DNA from: Puccinia triticina
Lineage: Eukaryota > Basidiomycota > Pucciniomycetes > Pucciniales > Pucciniaceae
NCBI RefSeq assembly: GCF_026914185.1
Contig: NC_070565.1
Location: 5,890,001-5,954,000, forward strand
Length of the DNA: 64,000 nucleotides
Direction: 5' to 3'
The notes beneath the pieces are model-generated. The model was not told the DNA's origin, did no database searches, and was given only the letters and a program-made list of their open reading frames with translations. Made by a program: the position numbers and the translations under genes. Shown here piece by piece: positions 23,335 through 36,316 of the stretch (position 1 is the first letter of the stretch; every line of letters begins with the position of its first letter).

Positions 23335-26300
23335 ATGGCTGCATCTACCACAATCTCCCAGCCCCCACCGGCAAACAACAATAGTAATCCAACTCGCCCA
23401 GCTGCCGCGCTTCCTCTACAAACGCCGGCAATTACCAGCAATTCTACTCACGCTACACCTACCACCACTAGCACCGTCACATCCTCACTCACAGCCCTAT
23501 CTCAGCCTCAAAACTCGCCCAACTCTGCAAACTCCAACACTCAAAATAAGTATCGCCCTCTCAACGTCAGAGATGCCCTCAGCTACTTGGATCAAGTCAA
23601 GGTCCAGTTTCAAGACTTCCCTGGAGTCTATAACAAATTTCTAGATATCATGAAAGATTTTAAAACCCAGATGTAAGTATAGTTTGTTTGGGTTGATATT
23701 TTTTGAAAGTCTTGTCTTTGTCTCTATATCTTCAGCTCAGCTCGGGTCTAACAATCTCTTATTTCCTTAGGATTGATACTCCGGGTGTCATAGATGGCGT
23801 ATCATCTCTCTTCCGAGGTCACCCTTCTCTGGTCCAAGGCTTTAATACTTTTCTACCGCCCGGATATAGAATTGATGTGTCTCAGGGTGATGGACCCAAT
23901 CAAAGCGGAAATGTACCCGCGTATAGTCTGATCACTGTCACTCATCCCATGGGGATCCAGACTCAAAAGAGGGTCCCCTTACAGACAGGAGGCGAGGAGA
24001 TCGGATCCCATGTGGTCCCCGAGTCGGCAACCAGGCTGCCTCCGGCACCAACAAGCGAACAACCACCCCAACCAACGCGCGAAAACGTGAATGTGATGAA
24101 CTCCACCAATCTCTCGACTCATCCCGCCCCTCAGAAATGCCTCAATGAACCTCCACTACCCCCGGTCGTCGCTCTGAAGCCTAAATCGATCACACTTGAC
24201 GTCATCGCAAATTTAAATAGGAATCCCAGTCCAGTTCCATCAAGCAATCTAAGTACCGACCAATCGAAGCCTACAGTTAAACCACTCGAGTTCAATCATG
24301 CTATCACCTACGTCAACAAGATCAAGAATAGATACGCGAGTGATCCTAAAACTTATCAAACGTTTCTTGACATTCTTCAAACTTACCAAAGAGATGCTCG
24401 ACCAATACAAGAGGTAGGACTGGCCAACTCACCTATCTCCTATAGTTTGATATCTTGCACCGTCTATTTTGACCGTTAGGAACGTGGTACTAACAAATTT
24501 TTACCTCTAGGTATATGAGCAAGTCAACCAACTTTTCAGTGGGGCGCCCGACCTTTTGACCGAATTTATGCAATTCCTGCCCGATCCTTCTGGCAATGCT
24601 GGGCAACTTGCAGCCACAGACTCGACAAATGCTACTTTTCTGAACTCCGGGGCGCCATATATTGATGAATCTCGTCCCACACACTCCACCTCTGCTCAAA
24701 ACATGCCTTCCACTTCCAAACGTCATCACAAGGATACGTCACACAATCTTTCTTTAGATAGTAAATATTCAATGGCTTCTCGTTCGGGCCTAGCCGTTAT
24801 GAACGTTTGTTGATTTCATTTTTTCAGCTGCGTCAATTCCTTAAGTGTGTATAGATTGATCGGGTAACATTTATTTCCTTGAACAGCACGAAGACCAAAG
24901 TTATACCCATTCACAACACTCGAGCAAGAAAAGGAGACATCCAGCCGGAGGCACTGTACCCAATTACTCCGGACCTTCAAATGAATACCATGCGCTTGGT
25001 GGCTCTAGAACGCACAGTTCGCTTCAAGGATTCGGCGTCAATCAAGTTGGTGAAATGAATGGCGAATTTAATCATACGGACACCTTTAACCACACCAGCC
25101 CCGGTCGAGGGGTCAAGCGGAAACATCGCGCAGTCAACAAAGATTCAACTACTTCAGGGGCCCCAGTCTCGGGTCTTCCTCCGCCCGGATTCGCCCCTCA
25201 CGGCTCTGCAACTATTGGAGAAGCATACAGTGCAGCAAATGCCACGAACCAGCTTTTGGATCGAACCAAACGAAAGTCCCGCAGCAACCCACCAAATGCT
25301 AACACATCAGACCTCAACCCCAGGCACGGCTTAGATATTCCCCCTAGACAAAGCACAGCGAAAGAAGAATTACTATTTTTCTACCATCTCAAGAGTTATT
25401 TTGAAAACCAAACAACATACATCGAGTTTCTCAAAATTATCAACCTATTCACTCAAGATTTAATCGATCTCGAGACACTCGTACTTCGAATCGAACCGTT
25501 TCTAATCAATTGTCCCGAACTGTTCTCAAGATTCAAAGATATCGTCGGCTGGAAAGATGACCTCACCATGCGCAAGACCCACAGCCCGCCAAATGGACAT
25601 CTTCTAAAAAAAAAGACACGCCATCATCATGATCAAATGAACCCACCGACGCTTTCCGGCTCTGAAGATTCACCAGAATGCGGACCAAGCTATCGAATTG
25701 TTCCTGATTCTGAATTGTCATCAAATTGTTCTGGGAGAGACGCGTTATGTCGAGATGTATTGAACGACAAGCTAGTATGCGGTGCACCCGCGACAAATGA
25801 GGATGAGCAAATTTTCCTGCCGCGACAAACAAACGCTTTCGAGAGGGCACTTTATCAGGCTGAAGATGAGCGACATGAATATGATTACCACATCGAGGCC
25901 AACGTGAGAACTATCGCTCTACTGGAACCCATTAATCTTCGAATCCAGCAAATGGATCCCGAGACACGTGCTGAATATCGGCTCAAACCGGGGCTTGGTG
26001 GCCAAAGTAAAAGCGTCTACCAGCGGATTATCAAAAAGATTTATGGTAAACAGCAAGGACAGGAAGTCATTCAGGCGCTTCACGAAAATCCCGCCCTAGC
26101 GGTTCCGATCGTCTTGGCTCGACTAAAGCAAAAGGACGAAGAATGGAAAAAAGCGTTGAGAGATTGGAATAGAGTATGGAGAGAAGTTGATGGTAAAAAT
26201 TATTGGAAGGCGTTAGACCACCAGGGGATAAGTTTCAAAGCAGTCGACAAGAAAATCATCGGAAATAGGAACTTGGTCAATGAAATTGAACTGATCAAAC

Positions 26301-28457
26301 GCGAGCAACAGCAGAAACAGAAGTTACTATTAAACCCATCAATGATCCGATTCCTACCGAAACATCAATTAGAGTTAGAGCTGAAAAACGTGGAAGTATT
26401 CTATGACGTTTTGAAAATCTTCATACACTTTCTTGACCATGTATCCAATTCGACTGGGCTAGATGATACTGACAAGGATCGGATCGAGGCGCAACTCAAG
26501 TTGATTGTGACATTATTTTTCAACATCCCGGAGGATGAATTCGACAAGCATCTCACTCCTCTACCACCCGAGAGGAAAGGTGCCGAAAATGACAGTAATC
26601 CGACCAGAAATCTCGACACGGATGGAAATGAGACGGCTTACTCCGAAGGTGACATGAGTGACGTCGCTGGCAGTGCTCCGAACAACCCGGGGGAGGATGA
26701 ACGGCCCGAGGGGGCAGTCGGAAGACCGAGCCGAGGAGCTTCTGGTCGAAAGCGAGGACCACCAGCGAAGGAAGGAACGACGACTACCGCTGGGAACACG
26801 GATCTCAGGAAGAGGGCAATGAAGAACGCGAGTAACGGCGGAGTTATCTGTAACGAACGAGCATCTGCCCGGCGAATGGAGTCGAACAAAAAATCATTCG
26901 GTTCGCGAACTTCTCGTGCCACAAGTCCAACAGGAGAAGCTGCGGCTTCACGACATGAAATCAACAATGCCGGACAACCCTCGGAATCGTCTCATGCCGA
27001 CCCAGCAGATTTCATCAAAACCTCATCCGCACGAGACCAAAAGCCCCCGCAGGCAGATCACACAAATGGCAGTGCCGCCGAAGATTCATCATCTGCAGTG
27101 TGTCAAGATGCTAATAGCCTGGGTGAACAGTCCCAATCTTCTGCGAGCAGGGCAATCCAAGCAAACGAAGTGCATGAAGATCTGAATGATAATCCAAGAC
27201 TTCAAGAACTTCGACTCAGTTTCTTTGCGAATAACGGATTCTATTGCTTTTTCAGGCTCATGCACATTCTTTATACCAGATTTGAGACCTTGAAGCTCGC
27301 CAGTCTTGACATGGACATGTCCTCTCAACGCTTCTCACCTCCAAACACTGATCCCGTTGCTCCTAGTGCATCTGATCCAATCACCCCATCCTCTCACTCC
27401 CGTCGGCACTTCAGCTCTTACAAGCAAATGCTGGCTTCGATCGAAAACTTCAACTCAGGTGTAATCGACCAAGGTACATTCGAAGACGAATGTAGAAATT
27501 TGTTTGGCATCAAAGGCTACCTTCTTGTTACAGTCGATAAAGTTTGTCAAGCATTGGTAAAAGTAGTCAGTCTCCTTATTTTTCTTCTTTCCTCCTCTCC
27601 CGATTTGCCGGTATCCTCTCCTAATGCTCAAATGATCCTTTTTACCTTCTGTGACCTACTCAAAAAAAGCTTTCCCATCTCAGCCATCATCATGGATCGA
27701 AGAAAATCTTGGAATTGTTTCAGATTCAAAAGAAGATGTATGATTCGGACCGAGTGAATGTGACCGATTGTCAAAAGCTTAGCTATCGACGCTCAGTCGA
27801 ATCGTTGACGGGTAACGGGCATGAATCGAAGGTTTACAGAATTGAATGGGTTCGTCTTGCCAACCTTTTAACACGGTTTCTTCTCATTACCCAACGTTCT
27901 GAGTGGCTATTGGGATTTTTAATGCATACAAATTGGACCGCAATCATTTTTTCTTCTTTTAGGTTTCCTCATCCAGGGCGATTCGGATACAGCTAATCGG
28001 GGGCGATGAAATCAGTCAAGAGGATTTCGATGCGATTGAAAAGGCTTGGTCTGATTACATCGCTAGCTTTCAAGACATGTCTCTCAGTAGAACCCTTGGT
28101 TTAGAAAATTTCAAATTAAATCCGCCGTTCTTGAATAGGTACGAATTGGCGCTCTATGTTATCCATCTCCTCTGATCATCATATAGCGGAGATGTTCCTT
28201 GGGATATTTTTCTGACCTTTCTACTCTGGTTTTTATCTTATAGGAATATCAAACTGGTTAAAAAATCGACCAAAGACGAGCCGGTGACAACAAAAGAGGA
28301 AAACGATTTTAAAGAGGAAAACTTTATCACCGAGACTGGTTTGGCGATCCGAATCTGTATGAGGTCGTACAGGATGTTTTTTCACCCCAACACCACCGAA
28401 ATGTTAATGAGGAAAAAGAAGAAGCAAATTATTGATCAGTCGGCAACCAGTGGATAG
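23335..28457 (+). CDS. SIN3: SIN3-type transcriptional corepressor
   Basis: Seven exons: 23335-23672, 23771-24413, 24511-24804, 24887-27562, 27724-27849, 27963-28138 and 28244-28457. They sum to 4,467 nt in frame, 1,488 residues. Paired amphipathic helix domains: PAH1 about residues 73-140 ([17 protein letters not shown]), PAH2 about 281-350 ([18 protein letters not shown]), PAH3 about 580-650 ([15 protein letters not shown]). The histone-deacetylase interaction domain starts near 690 ([12 protein letters not shown], then [16 protein letters not shown] text). A charged Ser/Gly/Asp-rich linker follows, then the conserved C-terminal region near 1200 ([21 protein letters not shown]). Sin3 scaffolds Rpd3-type deacetylase in the nucleus and meets DNA-bound repressors through its PAH domains. 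Length is near that of yeast Sin3. The exon 3 donor (GTTTGT) and exon 5 donor (GTTCGT) are weak and need transcript support. Confidence 0.95.
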
Positions 28458-28967
28458 CTTTGATTCGTGTGGTTATCCGCTAAATAATAATTGGAAGTTG
28501 TATAGGATCCATAGGCCGATCCATGTTCATTATATTTGGGGCACTCATTTTGTTGTATGTGTGTAGTCCAATACACACTAATGTGAAATATATATTCATA
28601 ACCTTTATTTATTTGTTTATTTATCGATATTCCAACCTGCGCAGTCTGTTTCTTCTCTTGGAATTCTGAAAATAAACTGATGTAACCATAAGAACTAATG
28701 TTTTTTATTTGCTTCTTGAATTGTTCTTTTGTGGTACTCTTTATTTACTCGCCATTATCCTCGACCACTCCGTTTGCCTTTCAATATTTTTGGTTCATTT
28801 TCTTTACTTCTCGCTCTGTGTCTCTTGCTATTGTTTTTTTGTTTTTCATCTTTTGTATGTCCCGGTAAAAAATGAATCAAATAACGGTTGTTGTGTTGAT
28901 TGGGAAGAATCCGACCACAGCCTTTTGGCAGTGCTGATTCTTGTAACATCTGATGAAGTTGGGGCGG
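28458..28967. other. SIN3 downstream region, no gene recognised
   Basis: Probable 3' untranslated and intergenic sequence, AT-rich and pyrimidine-rich. No further gene seen. Confidence 0.5.
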
Positions 28968-28975
28968 ACCCTAGC

Positions 28976-29194
28976 AGGACCCTGGAAACCGGTGCTTTTC
29001 TGCTCAACCCTGAACTTTCATACAATCTTTGTTACCAACCCCCCAACCCCATGAGAAAAAAAGTACATTTTCCGTGTGTACCCTCATGCCAAAAAAAGGC
29101 CATTCATACATATTTGGTGAGTACCCTTTTTGGTTTTGGCCAAAAAATTCATACATTTTGGTTATCCACCTCTATAGGGGGTTTCCAGGGTCCT
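28976..29194. mobile_element. AGGACCC-ended MITE, 219 bp, exact 8-bp duplication
   Basis: Ends AGGACCCTGGAAACC and GGTTTCCAGGGTCCT are exact inverted repeats. ACCCTAGC flanks both sides (28968-28975 and 29195-29202). Non-coding. The right duplication abuts a hairpin element, so the MITE landed beside or into it. Confidence 0.92.
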
Positions 29195-29200
29195 ACCCTA

Positions 29201-29279
29201 GCTTAACTAAGCCTCTCGAACGGAGGGTCCGGGGGACCCCGCCCGGAGGGCTCTCCGTAGGAATCTGGAGAGGCTTATG
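29201..29279 (+). repeat. hairpin element copy (CCTCTC arm variant)
   Basis: GCTTAACTAAGCCTCTC pairs with GGAGAGGCTTA around a GC-rich nested palindrome (GGGTCCGGGGGACCC). The arm differs from the GTCCCTCC variant at both strands together. Confidence 0.75.
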
Positions 29280-30313
29280 AATAATGTCTGCAGGCTGGCA
29301 GACAAAGGAGGGATTTTCAATCCTCAAAACACAAAAACACAATTTAAAATTCACCAAAATATGTACAAGAAAAACTGAATGGATAGTTTTCTTGCCAGTA
29401 CTGATGGGCACCCTCCCCCCAGTTTTTGAGGCATAAACTCCAAAACTGATTGAAGGAATCCGTTTTGGAGGTCAAAGGAATCCTGGAGGATATTCCATTG
29501 CACTGAAGATCCAATTTTGGATTTTCTGATAATATGCACAATTGAATATCCTATCTGAAACAATTGAGTGGCTACAGGTGTAGGATCTACAGATATCTGC
29601 AGGCTTGTGAATCCAATATCCACAAGGCATGATGGTTGTCATTCCTTGGTTTACATTTATTTGTGTTTTTTTTTTTTTTTAAAAACATTAGTACATCAAA
29701 AATGATAAGGATTGAGGAGATGAGACCAGCATCATTTGAAAGCTGAGATTGAGGAGTGTAATTTGGCTCTGGGGCAGGTCCACAGGAGCTGAGGGGCAGG
29801 CTGGGTGATGCTAAGTATTTTTCCTCCAGCCATTCATGATTTCTTTCTCAGCCAAATTTTTGACTTTGCCCTGCGGGAGGGGCCGCTTTGCCACCAGCCA
29901 CAGCAAGCCTCCCACCAGGGGGGACTTGTGTCAAGTTAGGGGCGGACCTGATCAGATGTCACATAGGATGTCAGGCAAAAAAATCAATAATACATATCCC
30001 TGCAAAACGCAAAGCTGGCACCATTTGTTGCGTCTGAAGTGTGGTAAAGAATCTGCTTTTTGTGAAGATTCTTGCCACAAAAAATGAGTTTTCACCAAGA
30101 TTACACTTGAGTCTTGACTCACAGTGCTTATCACGCTTGGTTATGGATGTGGGATTCTGTTCATTTGATTGGTTTTGTCATGGCTCCCTTTATTAGGGGG
30201 CTTCACAATAAGCATTTTTGCTTCCCGCGGCACTAAATTTCTTTACTTGCGGGTGACATACTTGCTTAAAAATTTGGTGTGAAGTCCCGCGAGAAATCGC
30301 CCCGAGCATCCTC
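29280..30313. other. intergenic, no gene recognised
   Basis: No supported gene. Contains a segment at about 29941-29976 (GGCGGACCTGATCAGATG) that matches, inverted, part of the MITE at 42238-42393. Confidence 0.5.
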
Positions 30314-30322
30314 ATAACAATA

Positions 30323-31532
30323 CGAACTTAACACAAGTCCCTCCTTGCGCTTGCGGGGTGCGAGCACCCTCCCGCTTGCGGGAGGGACTTGTGCCTAATG
30401 TCCCAAATTTGGCTTGAGGCTGCCCAGCCATTTGTCCAAAATTCCCTTCAAACCCACCTATCACCGTATACCCTTCTGATTTCTTCACAGCCTCGAGTAC
30501 CATTAGAATCAGCTTTCATTTCTACATAATATCATGTATTCAGCACAATACCTACCCCCATCCCCTCAAAGAGAAATTGATGTAAAAAAACCCACTTTAG
30601 AGCCTATCCGGCCTGGTGTAGACCGGATAGCACGTCCGGCCTAAACACATGAAAATAAGGTTGGACATCTCTACCGCAAGCTGCCTGCATGGGATGGCAC
30701 TCTTTGAGAGACCAGTCATTTTTAAGTTAATACCAAACGAACCGGTGAGAGCATGTCCAACGGCGACCTTTGGATGATCCAATGAGGACCCTGGCAAGCG
30801 CGGCCAGAGGGTACTCATGAAAATGTATGAATGTTTAAAGCCACTTTGGCTCACAACCAAACATGATAAATGGATTCTGAAAAGATGGGCACATGTAGGC
30901 TTAAAGGGAGAATAATGTACTGCTAATTTCTCCTCAAAATGTGGTAAATGTTGGCAAGAAAAGCCAAAAATAGGGGGTATCAAATATGAGAAATCCACAA
31001 TAAGAAATCAGTCAATTAGCCAAAAACAAAATCTGCCATCAGTGGATCCCACAATGGGGTAGAAGAAGGACCAGCATGTTTTAAAAATGGTGGGTTTTTT
31101 CAAACCAGTCAATTACATAATGGTGGATTTGGTCATATTTGATACCCCCTAATGTCTTTTAAAAATGTATGAATCCCACGATTTTTGAATTGATTTTCAT
31201 GAGTACCCTCTGGCCGCGCTTGCCAGGGTCCTATCCAATGGCTTGTTCACATTGCTCAAGAAGAGCCCTTGCAAGAATGGCCGCTGAGCGGTCAGTGATG
31301 AATGGATTTACTTGAAAAAACTTGTACAAGATAGCTAAGATCAAGGCCTACAAACTGGCACATGAGGCATGGAAATTGAAGCCGAAAGAGGGGAGTAAAA
31401 AGAGATGTAATTTCAAAAAACACAATTTTCTCTGTAAAACCCCGTCAGCCTCAGGCCAAGCATGGGACTTTAGTCATAAGCCTCTCCTTCGGAGACGCTT
31501 CGCGCCTCCTCGGAGAGGCTTAGTTAAGCTCG
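30323..31532. mobile_element. MULE-like foldback element, copy A, with nested MITE
   Basis: The left end CGAACTTAACACAAGTCCCT and the inverted right end (CGAGCTTAACTAAG as its complement) are each followed by a hairpin, then by an inverted pair TGTCCCAAATTTGGCTTGAG and CTCAGGCCAAGCATGGGAC. Flanks ATAACAATA (30314-30322) and ATAACGATA (31533-31541) are a 9-bp duplication with one change. 9-bp duplications are typical of Mutator-like transposons. About 754 bp remain after subtracting the MITE at 30785-31232. No transposase frame; non-autonomous. Confidence 0.8.
30785..31232. mobile_element. AGGACCC-ended MITE nested in copy A, exact 8-bp duplication
   Basis: Ends AGGACCCTGGCAAGCGCGGC and its inverted partner are paired for more than 35 bp. 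ATCCAATG flanks both sides (30777-30784 and 31233-31240). The empty site is preserved in copy B (GGATGATCCAATGGCTTC near 50243), proving the insertion. 448 bp, non-coding. Confidence 0.95.
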
Positions 31533-31541
31533 ATAACGATA

Positions 31542-34085
31542 CTCGCGAGCGCTCGAACACCTTCCCGGGTTTCCTTATTGTGAAACCCCCTATTCTTTGG
31601 ATAGGGTCTGGCCCTCACCAGTTGAAACTGCTCAGGACTTCCCGTGCAACCTGGGACCGAAGATGTTGGTTTCGCAAGTAACACATGGCTCTCGTGTCAT
31701 GAACTCATGGCTACCCATAAAAACTGTTGTGAATGGTCCAAAATCCTTAGGGAGATGCTAAAGATTTGTTCATATCACTGAGAGTGAGCACATGAGGCGT
31801 ATAATTCTTCCTGAATCCCAATCCCTTGATATCTAACGGCGTGAAAGCAAGTTGAATACGATTGTTCGTCCCGGCTGAAGGTAACCGAGAAGACTTTGAG
31901 TGTATTTTCCTTAATCTTACCCATCAACCCAGACAATCCAACCCAGCCATTTTGACCCACCGCGGCTCCCTGTTGTGAGTAGAGCTCGCAACATAATGGA
32001 TGATTCTCACATGAAGATAGGAAATCATAATAAATAGTCTATGTACAACCATCTATGACATGTGTACTCGACGACTCGGTACCAAATTCAGGAAGTCTGG
32101 ACCATACGCGCGGTATCAAGTAAAGCCGGTGAACTCAAGCTCCCTTGAGGCTTTGCCGGAGGGATCAAGTTAGAGTGCCATCTGACTTGATGTCGCATAT
32201 GCTGAGCCGAACTTGGCTAAGTCCCGAAGGTGAAGGCATTCGCGCCTCCAAAGTCCCTCGCAGTGGGGGGGCCTTCAGCGTCGGGCACGTTAGTTTGATG
32301 CTGAGCCGACTGTCGATCTTCCTTTAGTTCTTCCACTCCTAAGGGAGCTTTCCCATCCGTTGTGTCCATCAGGTCTACCGGCCGTCGCCGTGAGGCTGAT
32401 GTCTTGCGCTCAACATCTCCCAGCTCGCCAACTGGAATTTGTGACTTGATCAGTACCTCTGATTGAGAGCTATTTGCAAGACCTTCTTTCCAGCGGAGCG
32501 TCGTAACTTAATTGAGCTTCGTCTCCTGCTTCGAATGGTGCCCAAGCGACCTCACCTCCACACTACGGTGCATCATGCAACACTAGCTAGCATGTATCAG
32601 ATTCGGAAGTGCAACTAGCCATACTATGAACTTCAATGTAAGCTTCACTCCTTTTATTTGCCAAGTGTAGCTGGTTTTGTATGCATTATCCTTCAACGTT
32701 TCCTTTTACTTTCAATAATGCAACGCGACACTTCCCTTGGAAAGAACATCCACGAAATTCTTTTCATGACCCTAAAATAAAATCGTTAGCTTTAGATTGT
32801 AAGTCAACATCTAAAACTCTCTCCATAGCGTCTTGTTGTTTCTACGATCTGGAAGACGATATCCCGACAAAGAAACTCCTGGATTTCTCTCGACAATGCC
32901 CAGGAATCATACGGCTCTTTAATATTTTCTCCCTGCTTTCTTGCTTACTCATCGTCGTCGTCCGAATGGATATCATGGAGGATGATTAGATACTTCTCCG
33001 AACAAGTATCAAGAAAACTTTTATGTGACTCCTCCTGACTTATTTCACCCAAAAAGCTGACCACGTTCTTCCCCGTCTGTCTATGATTAGCCATCGGCGG
33101 AATATGACATGTATATCTTGACTAATGTATCTTCATTTTTCCGTCTCCTCTGGGCAAGTCATCTTTCACCGGAGAAAAGTTTCGGCGTTGGAATGGTGCA
33201 ATAGGCGAGTAATTTTTTCAGTAAGATTCAAAAAGAGGGGCTCAGGCTCAGAGAGGATGGAGTTCGGGTTGCAAACCCCGGTGAGGTTGACTTAGGGCAC
33301 CGATTGACCGATACCTTGCGAGTACGTATCGCCTGCAGCCCCGCAATTAAGGATTTGCACGAGTAACAAGTGAAACTGAGGATCACTCACAATGATAAGG
33401 AATCCTATCGGAAGTTAACTGACACTATCAAGCCTGTCTTGATTGCGCAAACGAGATACTAATAATCACCCCTTCATGGTCATCAATTGCGAAATCATGA
33501 ATTATGCAACACGGTGGAAAGTGTACCTACGCGTGCATGGCTACCCAGGGTCATTTGTGCGTTGTGCAGTGGATTGATGTGAAGCAAATTCTGGCTGCGT
33601 GTTAAGTAGTTTTACTGCGTTAAATTTGGGATTTCTTTTGTGTTTCAAAAGTCATGATCATACATGTCGTGCTTCTTACGGGGTGTGCCGAAGCGTCTTG
33701 TTTTAAATAGTCATCCATACTGAAATTGAAATCCGTTTCAACTGGCTCTGACGGCTGCTCGCCAGATGGCTCGGGAGCTGTAAAATGGCGCCATCGCTTC
33801 AACTTTTGTTGTCACCTCGTTGTAATTCGACGCGACGGGGTCGCAGATGTGGTGGTGCCGTGTCAGGCCTCCTCGTAGCAACTGCAATCACGCCATTGGG
33901 GAGTCTGAAGTATGAAAGCACTCGGAGCAATACATAGCTAGCTCTATACATGTCCCCTTCGCCCATCGCATCCTTTGGGAGCTCGGGCAGCCGAGTTCAT
34001 GTTATATTAAACAGCTACTTTCTACGCGACTCCGACTCGAGCATTCCCGTCAGGTAATCATAGAGAACATGCAACATCTTGTTCC
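31542..34085. other. 2.5 kb without a supported gene
   Basis: I found no confident gene. A 61-codon minus-strand frame at 31775-31960, a 102-codon plus frame at 32681-32989 and a 60-codon minus frame at 33620-33802 (acidic, DDYLKQD) could be exons of unknown genes or decay products. A degenerate hairpin-like stretch (GGCTAAGTCCCGAAGG) lies near 32217. The last few hundred bases are the promoter region of the next gene. Confidence 0.4.
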
Positions 34086-36316
34086 ATGGACATGATTCAT
34101 AAGACTGGTCCTGTGTTAGCTTTTGTGATACTATTGTACCTACTAGGTCCAACAATTGGCAGGCCACTTCTTAGTTTGCTACCTGATGCTTCTCTAAACC
34201 AAACAGCAAGTCTTAATGTTCAGCATTCTTTCACATCTTCTCCAGGTACCAACAATACAACTCAGAATGACTCAGCAACTCAAAATGACTGCCTCAAGAG
34301 AAGATTGTCACCGGAGCTTTGGATGGACTTAAAAATGAATGAATATTTAGAAAACTATCCACACGGTGAGATTATTTCACTCAAGGTACAGTGCATATTT
34401 CATTCATTCCCAGACCTACTTTGCACGAACTGATCCAGAAAACTGATTGAGTTGATGTATGCTTTTTCTCAGCAATACGCCAATCGAGTCGGGGCTAACA
34501 ATTTTAACTTGGAGATCGGTAGTGTGTGTAGAGTCGACCAGGTTAGTGAATAAGCTGGTCATTTCATCCGGAATACTGACAAACAACTCCGACCTGGACA
34601 TGCTCAACAACTTCCAGCTTTGCAATGGCGTCAGTGGCAAAGATTGGTATGCTCTCGTCGCTGCTCAGCGTTGGAGTACTCGAATGAATCAAGCGTTTGA
34701 TGCCGTAGCTTTCGCCTCTACAATCGCAATGGGTAAATTCCATATATCTTCCAAGCCCTTTTTTTTAGCACTCACCAAAACTTTCGCCCTTACACCTTCC
34801 TTGTCCCTCTTGAAAACAGAAATAAGTCAAGCGATGGTAAGTCCACCTGATCAAATAGAAAAAAGTCGACAATCTCAATTTGCTTGTTTTTACTCCCAGA
34901 CTTTCGACTTTGTCCCACCGCCAACGCATGCCTTACAATACGCTTCGACGACCATCTCAGCAATCTTTTGGGTGATATTGGCGATGCCCGGAGTCTGGTT
35001 TGGACCAATTGGGAAATATTATTATCGGGCAGTACTTAGCGTCTTCTACGCTGTGAGTCACCTTGGTTTTGTTGTGGATTTGATCTTTGAAGCTGAAGGG
35101 TCCGCCTGCTCATTATCTTATGGTCCGAAGACAACTGCAATTATTCGACCAATATTGAACCTCAAGTACCCGGTAGCTTCGCACGCCTTCACCCAAGTAG
35201 GTTGATTTTCCACACGTTGATATGCGCGAAAAAGTACTGAACTTCTTCTCCTTCTCCAAAAAATAAACCAAATTAATCTTGCAGTGGAGTGACGTTGGTT
35301 TAATATTGACCGATGTAAAGAAAAACGTTCAGGGCGCGTTGTTGAATATGACAACGGAAGTCAATACTGCAGGGATCAGCACGCTGACAGGACTCCGAGG
35401 ATTGAATCCTGACGGAACGCTTTTCTCTCAAGCGATAGACGGAGCCGAGAACAACATGCAACAGCAATTCGACCAAGCCTATAAGCTCCAAACTTTGAGT
35501 CACCTGTGGAGTCTACAGGTAAGTACAGTCTTTGAGCTCATAAGATTTGTCGACTCATCCTGTTCTTACATCAAAAAATTTGGATTTATTTTAGAATGTT
35601 TTTATCACGCGAGGAAGTGTGAGCGAAAAATTATTAATCCAACTGAGTTCGTAGCTCCATCCTGAGATTTATCATTTTATCCCACAGGACCCATGTAATG
35701 GAAATGGTGAAAATGGATCATGGAGCGACCGTGGCTATTTATCTTATTGCACTCCGGAAGGAATGTAAGCGAGCCCCATTTATTCGGTAACCGTGGCCTT
35801 TATCAATGCCCTTGTTGCATGTGATTAAACTGGGCTTCATCCTACACCTTTTCAGAATGATGAACATAGTGCGGGCCAAAAGAAATAAAGTTACACGGAA
35901 GTTATTCGGAGGAGAAAAGGCATTAACAAAACACAACTTGTCAATCGAGCTCTTAACAACAACAGCTTGGGAATGTCAGAAGAAAGTAGGGCGCGCAGTG
36001 GATCCTACAGCCTGGCAAAATGCGTGCGTTTTACGAAAAAAGTCACCTCAAAGTAATACTCGTATTAATTTACTTCTCTTGATATCACGATCCAGCACGG
36101 AACCGGATATTGATCCACTATTCAGTCAACAGTGCATGTTTACGCTTCCGATATGTGATCTTACTAGAGAAGGTAAGCTCACCTACTAAATCCTGGCTTG
36201 AAAGGAGGGCAGTCTAACCCCCAGATCCGGTTACAAAGACATCAGGAAAGCGCGCGATGACGGAGCTGGCACAATACGAGCCTGCCGGGAGGTCGGAAAT
36301 GTCCCTATCTGAATAG
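34086..36316 (+). CDS. putative secreted protein of a basidiomycete-type unknown family (DUF7872-like)
   Basis: Proposed exons: 34086-34385, 34473-34541, 34618-34732, 34769-34836, 34900-35196, 35285-35518, 35595-35618, 35688-35764, 35856-36023, 36096-36172 and 36225-36316. They sum to 1,521 nt in frame, 506 residues. The N-terminus has a hydrophobic signal-like stretch (VLAFVILLYLLG) followed by Asn-rich, potentially glycosylated sequence. The conserved-looking core LSPELWMDLKMNEYLENYP, then GKDWYALVAAQRWSTRMN and a hydrophobic helix ISAIFWVILAMPGVWFGPI, resembles from memory the uncharacterised DUF7872 proteins. Function unknown; secretion or membrane association is inferred. Uncertain: whether 35053-35092 is a small intron, and the 36024-36095 intron, since its flanks are also open. 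A 24-nt micro-exon (NVFITRGS) is proposed. Confidence 0.65.
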
